This document shows positions 1-6,043 of a stretch of 8,498 nt of DNA, piece after piece. The notes below the pieces were generated by a model. The model did no database searches, was not told the origin of the DNA, and saw nothing but the letters and a program-made list of their open reading frames with translations. Source of the stretch: DATJPD01 sp036394195 (GTDB lineage Bacteria; Pseudomonadota; Alphaproteobacteria; CACIAM-22H2); contig DASWFO010000013.1 in assembly GCA_036394195.1 (NCBI GenBank), positions 1-8,498 of the forward strand, in the 5' to 3' direction. The position numbers and the translations under genes are program-made. Numbering within the stretch: the first letter of the stretch is position 1; each line of letters begins with the position of its first letter.

Positions 1-78
1 CGCCGGCTTCTGCCCCAACTCCAGCAACCGCACCGCCTCAAGCTTGAACTCCTTGCTGAACCGTTGCCGCTTCCCCAT
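1..78 (-). CDS. IS3-type transposase OrfA, N-terminal fragment
   Basis: An ATG at 78-76 on the minus strand opens 26 codons without a stop to the window edge. The product begins MGKRQRFSKEFKLEAVRLL, the typical start of the helix-turn-helix OrfA (HTH_Tnp_1 type) of IS3-family transposases, which binds the element's ends and is normally fused to the DDE integrase OrfB by programmed -1 frameshifting. A purine-rich GTGAGGGGG precedes the start by about 7 bases and can act as ribosome binding site. The gene is cut by the window edge, so its integrity and the frameshift site cannot be judged. Identification rests on the short but characteristic N-terminal motif. Confidence 0.75.
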   Translation of the reverse strand, partial: MGKRQRFSKEFKLEAVRLLELGQKPA

Positions 79-140
79 CGGACACCCCCTCACGGATAAT
101 AACCCCGTTCAGAACTGTCCGGAAAAGCCGGGTCACCTCA
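1..140 (-). mobile_element. IS3-family insertion sequence, one end only
   Basis: The minus strand from base 140 downward begins TGAGGTGACCCGGC and is followed by an open frame whose product starts like OrfA of IS3-type elements. On the plus strand the element therefore ends in ..TCACCTCA at 133-140, which fits the TG...CA termini of IS3-family ends. From 141 onward the sequence reads as ChrB-like coding sequence, so the junction lies at about 140. The other end, orfB and the second inverted repeat are outside the window, so neither the exact terminus nor the target duplication can be confirmed. The particular IS name is not recognised. Confidence 0.75.
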
Positions 141-142
141 CC

Positions 143-685
143 CGCGATTTCGTGCATCTCGACCGTGTCGCCTCGCCCTGGCTGATCAAGCGTTTCGTCG
201 ACCGCGACGCCCTTTTCGTGTTCGTCCCCTGGGGCGAAGAGCACCGGCGCCCGGCTGACGCGATTCCGCTGGCGCTGCCTGGCGCCGAGCTTGGCCCGCA
301 CGACGCCGCCGGCACGACCTTCCAAAAGGTCCTGGCGAAATACCGCCTGACTGATCCGGCCCTGCATCGGATGGCGCGCGTGGTCGCCAAGGGTGTCGAT
401 TACGTGCTCCATGATTTCCGGCCGGACGCCGGCGACACCGACGGCCAGATCGCGGTCGGCCTGCTCGCGTTCGCCGAAGGGATGCTGCTCGTCAACGACG
501 CCGATGCGCGCATTCTCGAGGCGAGTTTGCCGGTGTACGACGCGCTGTATGCAAACTTCCGAGCCCATGTGCTGGTTGCAGCCCAGGGCTTGACGGTCCC
601 CGCCCATGAGGGGCGCGGCCCCACCCGGCCGACCGAGTTCCTCCGCAGCGTTCTCAAAGCCGCGCCGGAGCGCCGCTCAGACTAG
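143..685 (+). CDS. Chromate-resistance ChrB C-terminal-domain protein, 5' end cut by IS
   Basis: The frame encodes a ChrB C-terminal-type domain. Its hallmark is the opening DRVASPWLIKRF (161-196), followed by FVFVPW, and near the end a ..DALY segment. Proteins with this domain accompany chromate efflux genes, and ChrB itself acts as a chromate-responsive regulator; the stand-alone domain proteins are poorly characterised. The frame remains open back to a TTG at 44, but bases before about 141 belong to the insertion sequence and read antisense through orfA, so those first 32 residues are not native. Homologues typically begin just before a T-R-(D/E) like the one at 140-148, so the insertion seems to have hit the first codons or to have removed a longer N-terminal domain. 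The only in-frame start downstream of the junction near the domain is a GTG at 152, without a ribosome binding site. The gene may be dead or expressed as an IS fusion. No chrA is visible nearby. Domain identity is fairly sure; functionality is not. Confidence 0.7.
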   Translation, partial: RDFVHLDRVASPWLIKRFVDRDALFVFVPWGEEHRRPADAIPLALPGAELGPHDAAGTTFQKVLAKYRLTDPALHRMARVVAKGVDYVLHDFRPDAGDTDGQIAVGLLAFAEGMLLVNDADARILEASLPVYDALYANFRAHVLVAAQGLTVPAHEGRGPTRPTEFLRSVLKAAPERRSD

Positions 686-692
686 CCGCGGC

Positions 693-842
693 TCATCTGA
701 TCAGGTGCGGCCACAGCCCGGAAACGCCCACCCAGATCAGGTAGATCGCGACGATCAGGTTGAGCAGCCGCGGCATCACCAGGATCAGAATTCCGGCGAT
801 CAGCGCGACCAGGGGCTGGAGGATGACGATGTTCAGGGCCAT
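693..842 (-). CDS. DUF3096 small membrane protein
   Basis: A 49-residue protein, MALNIVILQPLVALIAGILI and onward, is almost entirely hydrophobic and matches the DUF3096 pattern: an LQPLxALIAGILIL helix, a short PRLLN turn and an IVAIYLIxVG helix. It should form a two-helix hairpin in the inner membrane. Its function is unknown. An ATG at 851 would add MFG, and the frame stays open to 944, but the extra N-terminal residues are arginine/alanine-rich, not family-like, and would overlap the next gene. No good ribosome binding site precedes either start, so the start is chosen by family length. It converges on the ChrB-domain gene with only 7 bases between stops, and lies downstream of the DUF533 gene on the same strand, possibly co-transcribed. 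Confidence 0.72.
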   Translation of the reverse strand: MALNIVILQPLVALIAGILILVMPRLLNLIVAIYLIWVGVSGLWPHLIR

Positions 843-919
843 GCCGAACATCTGGGCTTGCGCACCGCGGAAAGCATGCCTCTTTGCTGTGGCCTTATGG
901 TGACCACCAAAGGCCGAAC

Positions 920-1489
920 CTAAGCCGGCGGCGGGTCGTCCCATTTCGCATGCAGGTCGCGCACGAACTCCGGCTCGAGCCGGAGTGCGGCGGCGAGCCG
1001 GGCGAGAAAGACGCGCGAGCTCTCTTTCGCCGCGTTGGTGGCGAGCAGCGCCGCAGCATAGATTTCGACCGCGGTTTCTCGGCTGGCGACGCTCCGTGCC
1101 AGATCCTCCGCCGACGCCGGATGGCGCATTTCGTGCTCGGCGAAGGCCAGCTCCGCCGCCGTCCCGCCCGTGTCGCGCAGATAGGCCAAAATGCGCTCGC
1201 GCTCGCGGGCCTCGCTCTCGCCGGCGGCGGCCAGGGCGGCGATCATGGTGCGGATGATGAGCCGCGCGTCCGCGGCATGGAAGTCGACCCGCACCGCCTC
1301 CTCGTCGTCGAGCGACGGCGTCGCCTGGTCGGCCGGTTTCCGCTGCCGGCCCCCGCGGCGGTCGGACTGGTCGCCCGCCATACGACTGTAGGCCGCGGCG
1401 GCAACCGCGCTGAAGGGCGACAGTGCCTTGGCCTTGTTGACGTGGTGCGCGGCTGATTCGTAAGTCGTTCCGCGGATCAGCCGAACCAA
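920..1489 (-). CDS. DUF533 / TerB-like protein, probably 5'-frameshifted
   Basis: The last ~110 residues form an all-helical DUF533 (YebE-type, TerB-like) domain: LIIRTMIAALAAAGE, a charged helix ARERERILAYL, then VEIYAAALLATN and LARLAAALRLEPEFVRDLH. Most DUF533 proteins have a glycine-rich hydrophobic N-terminus before this domain; here the N-terminal half is charged and no membrane segment is visible, so the domain may be cytoplasmic. The biochemical role of the family is unknown. The only upstream start in this frame is a TTG at 1489 with no ribosome binding site; an internal ATG lies at 1381. Immediately upstream, another frame gives a natural-looking N-terminus that would join this one if a run of six A (1506-1511) had one more base (see the separate entry). 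Hence the gene is either a pseudogene, a sequencing-error casualty, or starts weakly at 1489 or 1381. Domain call is good, start uncertain. Confidence 0.68.
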   Translation of the reverse strand: MVRLIRGTTYESAAHHVNKAKALSPFSAVAAAAYSRMAGDQSDRRGGRQRKPADQATPSLDDEEAVRVDFHAADARLIIRTMIAALAAAGESEARERERILAYLRDTGGTAAELAFAEHEMRHPASAEDLARSVASRETAVEIYAAALLATNAAKESSRVFLARLAAALRLEPEFVRDLHAKWDDPPPA

Positions 1490-1596
1490 TGTGCCGTTGG
1501 GATCGAAAAAACCGACACGGAGTCGCCCCCCGCTACGAGCCCGGCATTGTCGCGCAGCATCGGCCGCATTCCAAGCACGGGACTGGTTTCCGTCAT
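1477..1596 (-). pseudogene. Probable displaced 5' end of the DUF533 gene
   Basis: On the minus strand an ATG at 1596-1594 opens 39 codons starting MTETSPVLGMRPMLRDNAG and ending at a TGA at 1479-1477. Reading through the T6 run (plus strand A6, 1506-1511) with one extra T changes ..VFSIPTAHWFG-stop into ..VFFDPNGTLVRLIRG.., which continues directly into the DUF533 reading frame for a combined product of about 225 residues. The joined segment has a protein-like pattern of alternating hydrophobic and polar residues with a D-P-N-G turn. I do not recognise the N-terminal part. A -1 ribosomal slip on the TTT codon could also restore the frame, although the site is not a classical tandem slippery heptamer. 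This is inference from two adjoining frames. Confidence 0.45.
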
Positions 1597-1675
1597 CGCA
1601 ACCGCTGCGCCTTGACTTTGGACGGCTCGCGGCGGGAGACTTCGCTTAATACTTTAGTTCAAAAGGGAGGATGCG

Positions 1676-3640
1676 ATGTCCAAGCGCCGCCAATCGTCGC
1701 CCGCCGTCGAAAAAACCGGAGTTGGACGTCGCAATTTCCTGAAAGGCGCGTCGCTCGCCGGCGTCGCGGCGCTGACACCGGCCGCATCCCCTCAGGCCGC
1801 ACCGGTATCCGTTGCCAAGTCGGCGCGCAAGGCCGTGCCGCTGCCGAACATGGTCGTCGAGACGATGCCGCCGCCGCGGGTCAAGGACCCGGTGACGCAG
1901 TCGTCCAGCGGCGGCGACTTCATGGTCGACGTCATCAAGACGCTCAACATCGAATACCTACCGCTCAACTGCGCATCGAGCTTCCGCGGCATCCAGGAGG
2001 CGATCGTCAATTATGGCGGCAACAAGATGCCCGAGCTGATCACCTGCAACCACGAGGAGATCGCGGGTCACATGGCGCAGGGCTATGCCAAGATCGAGGG
2101 CAAGCCGCTGGCGATCCTGGCCCACGGCACCGTCGGGCTACAGCATGCCTCGATGGCGATGTACAACGCCTGGTGTGACCGCGTGCCGATGATCGTGATG
2201 ATCGGCAACATCGTCGACGCCAACAAGCGCGCTCCGAACGTCGAGTGGTCGCACTCGGCGCAGGACCCGGCGGCGATCGTCCGCGACTTCACGAAATGGG
2301 ACGACCAGCCGGCGTCCCTGCAGCACTTCGCGGAATCCATGGTGCGCGCGTACAAGATCGCGACCACCGCGCCGATGGCGCCTGTGCTGATCTCGCTCGA
2401 TGCCGAGCTGCAGGAGAATCCGATCCCCGAGGATACGAAGCTCCGCATCCCGAAGCTCGCCGTGACCGTGCCGCCGCAGGGCGATTCCGGTGCCATCGCC
2501 GAGGCGGCGAAGCTCCTGGTGAACGCGGAGAGCCCGGTGATCATGGTCGACCGCATGGGCCGCACGCCCGCCGGCATGGGGTACCTGGTCGAGCTCGCCG
2601 AGGCGCTGCAATGCCCGGTGGTCGACATGGCCGGCCGTTCGAACTTCCCGACCCGGCATCCGCTCTGCCAAACTTATCGCCGCGGCGCTCTCTTCTCGCA
2701 GGCGGACGTGATCCTCGGCATCGAGATGAACGACTACTGGGGCCCGCTGCACGCGTTCAGCGACCGCATCGAGCGCAGCACGCGGCCGATCACCAAGGCT
2801 GGCGTGAAGACGATCAGCCTCGGGATGCGCGATCTCTACGGCGGCAAGGCCAACTATCAGGACTTCCAGCGCTATGCCGACGTCGATATGGCCATCGCCG
2901 GCGACGGCGAGTCGACCCTGCCGGCGCTGACCGAGGCGGTGCGGCGCCAGATCGATCCCGGCCGCAAATCGGCCTATGAGGCGCGCGGCAAAAAGCTGGC
3001 AGCCGTCTTCAACTCGATGCTGGAAGCGGCGAAGACCGATGCCACGGTCGGCTGGGACGCGAGCCCCATCGCCACTGGCCGCCTGTGCGCCGAACTCTAC
3101 GATCAGATCAAGCATGACGATTGGTCGCTGGTCGGCAACGGCATCCGGATCGAGTGGCCGCGCAAGCTGTGGAACTTCGACAAGGCGCATCGCTGGAACG
3201 GCGGCTCGGGCGGGGCCGGCGTCGGCTACAACGTGAGCGCATCGTTGGGAGCGGCGCTGGCCAACAAAAAGCACGGCCGGCTTACCGTCACCATCAACGG
3301 CGACGGCGACTTCATGATGTCGCCCGGCACGCTGTGGACCGCGGCGCATCACCAGATCCCGATCCTGTACGTGATCCACAACAACCGCGCCTATCACCAG
3401 GAGTACATGTACCTCCAGGCGATGGCCAACCGCATGAACCGCGGCGTCGAAAACGCGCATATCGGCACCACAATCATGAATCCGGACATCGACTACGCCA
3501 CGGTCGCCAAAGGCTTCGGCGTCTACGGCGAAGGCCCGATCAGCGATCCGAAGGATCTCGGCCCGGCGCTGAAACGCGCCCTGGACGTGGTCCGGCGCGG
3601 CGAGCCGGCGCTGATCGACGTGCGCACCGATCCGCGGTGA
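1676..3640 (+). CDS. Tat-exported thiamine-diphosphate-dependent enzyme (acetolactate synthase-like)
   Basis: A 654-residue ThDP enzyme of the acetolactate synthase / benzoylformate decarboxylase superfamily. In order: a twin-arginine leader (R18-R19-N-F-L-K23, then a hydrophobic stretch and an alanine-rich region to about residue 42); the pyrimidine-binding N-domain (about 80-250) with the usual catalytic glutamate in the NHEE segment (E127); a central domain (about 270-425); and the diphosphate-binding C-domain (about 465-640) with GDGD at 542-545, 24 residues and then NN at 569-570, the metal/ThDP motif. Family members cleave or join C-C bonds next to a carbonyl; the substrate here cannot be read from sequence. 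The family is usually cytoplasmic; a Tat leader fits export of a folded, cofactor-loaded enzyme to the periplasm. The start is well supported: GGGAGG at 1665-1670 lies 5 bases before the ATG. First gene of an operon with a cytochrome c 8 bases downstream and a tannase-family esterase. Whether FAD is bound cannot be told by eye. Confidence 0.88.
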   Translation: MSKRRQSSPAVEKTGVGRRNFLKGASLAGVAALTPAASPQAAPVSVAKSARKAVPLPNMVVETMPPPRVKDPVTQSSSGGDFMVDVIKTLNIEYLPLNCASSFRGIQEAIVNYGGNKMPELITCNHEEIAGHMAQGYAKIEGKPLAILAHGTVGLQHASMAMYNAWCDRVPMIVMIGNIVDANKRAPNVEWSHSAQDPAAIVRDFTKWDDQPASLQHFAESMVRAYKIATTAPMAPVLISLDAELQENPIPEDTKLRIPKLAVTVPPQGDSGAIAEAAKLLVNAESPVIMVDRMGRTPAGMGYLVELAEALQCPVVDMAGRSNFPTRHPLCQTYRRGALFSQADVILGIEMNDYWGPLHAFSDRIERSTRPITKAGVKTISLGMRDLYGGKANYQDFQRYADVDMAIAGDGESTLPALTEAVRRQIDPGRKSAYEARGKKLAAVFNSMLEAAKTDATVGWDASPIATGRLCAELYDQIKHDDWSLVGNGIRIEWPRKLWNFDKAHRWNGGSGGAGVGYNVSASLGAALANKKHGRLTVTINGDGDFMMSPGTLWTAAHHQIPILYVIHNNRAYHQEYMYLQAMANRMNRGVENAHIGTTIMNPDIDYATVAKGFGVYGEGPISDPKDLGPALKRALDVVRRGEPALIDVRTDPR

Positions 3641-3648
3641 GGCCGGCC

Positions 3649-4014
3649 ATGAAGATGTCCTCTCTGCTCGCGGCGGCGCTCGCCGCCACAGTTCTCTCGC
3701 TGGCCCTGCCCGCCGACGCCCAGGAGGCGCCCAAGGGCGACGCCGCCAACGGCAAGAAGGTCTTTATCGCCAAGGGCTGCTTCGAGTGCCACGGCCGCGC
3801 CGGCCAGGGCGGCGCGTTCAACACGGCGGCACCGACCCTGGCCAAGACAATGCTGCCATTCGAAGGCCTGAAGGGATATCTGCGCGAGCCGACCGGCGAC
3901 ATGCCGGCTTATACGGAGAAGCTGCTGTCGGAGTCCGAAGTCGCCGATATCTATACTTATCTGCAGTCGCTGCCGGGCCCGCGCAAAGACGTCATCACGA
4001 TGATGAATGACTGA
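3649..4014 (+). CDS. Small exported class I cytochrome c
   Basis: A 121-residue single-haem cytochrome c. A Sec signal peptide (residues 1-24, hydrophobic core LLAAALAATVLSLALP, likely cleavage after A-D-A) precedes the haem-attachment motif C44-F-E-C-H48. The sixth ligand is probably M85 in GDMPAY, and the last helix is SEVADIYTYLQSLP, as in mono-haem cytochromes that serve as electron acceptors of periplasmic dehydrogenases. The product should be periplasmic and soluble. The ATG at 3649 lies 8 bases after the ThDP-enzyme stop; a second in-frame ATG at 3655 is an alternative start. The stop overlaps the next gene by 8 bases. The position suggests it takes electrons from the ThDP enzyme or its product, but no direct evidence exists in the sequence. 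Confidence 0.9.
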   Translation: MKMSSLLAAALAATVLSLALPADAQEAPKGDAANGKKVFIAKGCFECHGRAGQGGAFNTAAPTLAKTMLPFEGLKGYLREPTGDMPAYTEKLLSESEVADIYTYLQSLPGPRKDVITMMND

Positions 4015-5515
4015 CATCAGGCGCATCGGCGGGCTGCTCGCCGCGGCACTCGCCTGGGCGCCGACTGCGGCGCTCGCCGACGATGCCTGCGGAGCACTTG
4101 CAGAACCCGGGCGGTTCCCGCAGACCACCGTTGCGTCGGCGGCAGCGATGGAGCCCGACCCGCAGCGCGGGCTGCCCGCCTATTGCGAGGTGACCGGCAC
4201 CATCCGCCCGGTGCCCGGCTCGGAGATCGGCGTGGTCTACCGCCTGGCCGCCGCCTGGAACGGCAAGCTGCTCGGCATCGGCGGCGGCGGCATGGCCGGA
4301 AACGTCAAGCTCGAGACCGCGGCGCCGAACCTCGCCCGCGGCTACGCGACCGCGCAAACCGACATGGGCCATGCGAGCCCGGACGCGCTCGACCCGAGTT
4401 GGGCGCTGGCCGCACCTGGCCAGCTGAACGAGGAGCGGGTGATCGATTTCGGCCATCGTGCCACGCATCTGATGACCGTCACCGGCAAGGAGATGGTGCG
4501 GGCCTATTACGGTCGCGCGCAAAGCCGCGCCTATTGGGAGGGCTGCTCGACCGGCGGGCGCCAGGGCCTGATGGAGATGCAGCGCTATCCGGACGACTAT
4601 GACGGGGTCATCGCGGGGGCGCCGGTCTACAACATGTTGGTCTACACGACGGCTGTGCTGCGCACGCAGCATTTCCATGCGCGGCCGGGCAGCAACCTGA
4701 CGCCGGGACAGGTGCAGTTGCTGTCACGTGCGGTGCTGAAGGTCTGCGACGCGCAGGACGGCGTCGAAGACGGCATCGTCGGCGACCCGCGCCAGTGCAA
4801 ATTCGATCCCGCCGTCCTGCAATGCAAATCGGCGGGCGGCGAGGACTGTCTCTCAACACAGCAGGTCGAGACCGTCCACAGGATGTACCAGGGCGTGCAG
4901 ACCGCCGACGGCCGGACCGCCGCGGCACCGCTCCTGCCCGGCGGCGAGCCCGACTGGCTGACCCGCTCGGTCGGCAACGAGCGCATGAAGCTCGGGCTCA
5001 ACTCGCTGCTGGGCGCGCCGTTCATCTCCTATCTCGTGAAGATGGACCCCGGCTACAACCTGTTCTCATTCGATCCGAACAAGGACGTCGACGAGGCCGA
5101 GCGGAGCTTCGCCCGCCGGCAGATCGCGGCGACCGACGCCGATCTCGGCGCCTTCTTCGGCCGCGGCGGCAAGCTGATCCTGTGGCACGGCTTCAACGAT
5201 CCGGGGCCGAGCCCGATCCAGACCCTCAAGTATTACGAAGAGGTGGCGGCCAAGGCGGGGGGCGCCGTCGACGATCGGGCGCGGCTGTTCTTCGTGCCCG
5301 GCGTGTATCACTGCCGCGGCGGTCCCGGGACCGACAAGTTCGATGCGCTTGGCGCTCTTGACGACTGGACGGAGAAGGGGACAGCGCCGGCGCGCATCCT
5401 CGCCACTCGGGCCGATCGCAAGCTGTCGCGGCCGCTGTGCCCGTATCCGCAGCTGGCGCGCTACAACGGCTCGGGCGATCCCAATGACGCCGCGAGCTTC
5501 AGCTGCGCCCCCTAG
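4007..5515 (+). CDS. Tannase/feruloyl esterase family alpha/beta hydrolase, secreted
   Basis: A 502-residue protein of the tannase family (which also contains feruloyl esterases and MHETase). An N-terminal Sec signal (about residues 1-24, cleavage near ALA-DD) is followed by the alpha/beta-hydrolase core. The nucleophile is S181 in GCSTGGRQ; the acid is likely D398 in HGFNDPG; the base is H435 in VYHCRGG. C180 next to the serine and C436 next to the histidine form the disulfide of the CS-D-HC motif known in this family. A lid-domain calcium loop of the usual CDAQDGVEDGIVGD type sits at 247-260. All catalytic parts are present and the length is normal. It hydrolyses an ester, plausibly of an aromatic acid; the real substrate is unknown. 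The ATG at 4007 overlaps the cytochrome stop (ATGACTGA), so translation is probably coupled. Last gene of the plus-strand operon. Confidence 0.9.
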   Translation: MTDIRRIGGLLAAALAWAPTAALADDACGALAEPGRFPQTTVASAAAMEPDPQRGLPAYCEVTGTIRPVPGSEIGVVYRLAAAWNGKLLGIGGGGMAGNVKLETAAPNLARGYATAQTDMGHASPDALDPSWALAAPGQLNEERVIDFGHRATHLMTVTGKEMVRAYYGRAQSRAYWEGCSTGGRQGLMEMQRYPDDYDGVIAGAPVYNMLVYTTAVLRTQHFHARPGSNLTPGQVQLLSRAVLKVCDAQDGVEDGIVGDPRQCKFDPAVLQCKSAGGEDCLSTQQVETVHRMYQGVQTADGRTAAAPLLPGGEPDWLTRSVGNERMKLGLNSLLGAPFISYLVKMDPGYNLFSFDPNKDVDEAERSFARRQIAATDADLGAFFGRGGKLILWHGFNDPGPSPIQTLKYYEEVAAKAGGAVDDRARLFFVPGVYHCRGGPGTDKFDALGALDDWTEKGTAPARILATRADRKLSRPLCPYPQLARYNGSGDPNDAASFSCAP

Positions 5516-5632
5516 CCCGCTAGTCCAGATGGCTAAAGCAGCCGTCGAGGCCCAGGGTGGGCGTCAGGCGTGGGCCCTGCTGCCAGCGGGTCCACCACCG
5601 CGGACGGCGATGCCGGCTTGCCCATAGTGCTT
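5516..5632. other. Convergent gap between esterase and 87-residue gene
   Basis: This stretch separates two convergent genes. It contains an imperfect inverted repeat (GGCCCA at 5549-5554 with TGGGCC at 5571-5576, 16-base loop) but no T-run, so no terminator is claimed. Nothing else stands out. Confidence 0.3.
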
Positions 5633-5896
5633 TCATGAGCGGCCGCCTGTCGGTATGCGCTGTCGATGGCGCCGTGACGGCCGGGCCGCCACGGCACGGG
5701 CCAGAATCTCAAGGATTTCCTGAACATCGGGGCTCATCCGCGCCTCGAGGATGTCATCGCGGCAGAACACGGCGAGCAGGGCACGGGCTTTGAGCTGGGA
5801 TTCGAACGTCCGTGCCGGGGGGACGGGCGATCTGACGGCGTCCGGCGTTGCGATTTGCGTAAGTCGGGTCCGGGTGTTCGCGGCGCTATCCAGCAT
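5633..5896 (-). CDS. Small protein of unknown function, 87 residues
   Basis: An ATG at 5896-5894 is preceded by a strong GGAGGT (5908-5903) 6 bases upstream, which fixes the start even though the frame is open as far as 6001. The product begins MLDSAANTRTRLTQIATP, is proline-containing and probably disordered at first, then has a helix-forming middle (SQLKARALLAVFCRDDILEA, then a second helix around VQEILEILARAV) and a very basic tail rich in arginine (ARPSRRHRQRIPTGGRS). There is no signal peptide, membrane segment or recognised domain. The basic tail might bind nucleic acid, but that is a guess. It stands alone, convergent with the esterase gene across a 117-base gap, and has a plausible promoter of its own. 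Confidence 0.6.
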   Translation of the reverse strand: MLDSAANTRTRLTQIATPDAVRSPVPPARTFESQLKARALLAVFCRDDILEARMSPDVQEILEILARAVAARPSRRHRQRIPTGGRS

Positions 5897-5902
5897 GGCG
5901 CG

Positions 5903-5908
5903 ACCTCC
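5903..5908 (-). promoter_or_regulatory. Ribosome binding site deciding the start of the 87-residue gene
   Basis: The minus strand reads GGAGGT, then six bases, then ATG at 5896. This near-perfect Shine-Dalgarno sequence selects this ATG over the longer open frame beginning at 6001. Confidence 0.65.
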
Positions 5909-5925
5909 ACGATTTTCTCGAGCTA

Positions 5926-5954
5926 AACCTATTCGCGGAGGGTGTCGCCGACAA
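5926..5954 (-). promoter_or_regulatory. Candidate sigma70-type promoter of the 87-residue gene
   Basis: On the minus strand TTGTCG (5954-5949) and TAGGTT (5931-5926) are separated by exactly 17 bases, about 30 bases ahead of the start codon. The -35 is close to consensus, the -10 weaker. It is the most AT-rich patch of the 147-base gap between the two flanking genes. Assigned by eye only. Confidence 0.4.
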
Positions 5955-5963
5955 TCATGCTTA

Positions 5964-5999
5964 GGGGGTCTGGGGGTCATCCGAAGGGTCAGCGACCCC
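5964..5999. repeat. Cluster of GGGGTC words with an inverted copy
   Basis: GGGGGTC occurs at 5964-5970 and 5972-5978, GGGTC at 5986-5990, and the inverse GACCCC at 5994-5999. GGGTC-AGC-GACCC (5986-5998) can fold into a 5-base-pair hairpin. The cluster lies between the secreted-protein gene and the promoter of the next gene, so it may end the first transcript or be an operator. No T-run follows on either strand. Confidence 0.35.
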
Positions 6000-6043
6000 A
6001 TACGTCCGGCGCGGCCGGGCGGTGCTGCGACCTGGATCGGCGG

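Noticed and set aside
44..142. N-terminal extension of the ChrB-domain frame from TTG 44
   Set aside because: It lies within the insertion sequence, antisense to orfA, and does not resemble any ChrB N-terminus.
852..944. Longer start (944) for the DUF3096 protein
   Set aside because: The additional residues are not family-like and would overlap the end of the DUF533 gene.
884..1456. Plus-strand open frame of 190 codons opposite the DUF533 gene
   Set aside because: Arginine/glycine-rich without domains; the opposite strand encodes the recognisable domain.
1612..1652. TTGACT (1612-1617) and TAATAC (1647-1652) as a promoter of the ThDP operon
   Set aside because: The boxes are 29 bases apart, too far for a sigma70 promoter, and neither has a partner at 16-18 bases.
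2138..3460. Long minus-strand open frame (440 codons) inside the ThDP enzyme gene
   Set aside because: Its product is histidine/arginine/valine-rich low-complexity sequence typical of an antisense shadow in GC-rich DNA; the plus-strand gene has clear motifs.
5549..5576. Inverted repeat GGCCCA/TGGGCC as a terminator after the esterase gene
   Set aside because: Only six pairs with a 16-base loop and no T-run on either strand.
5557..5793. Plus-strand open frame of 78 codons downstream of the esterase
   Set aside because: Mostly arginine/glycine-rich, no ribosome binding site, and overlaps the better supported minus-strand gene.
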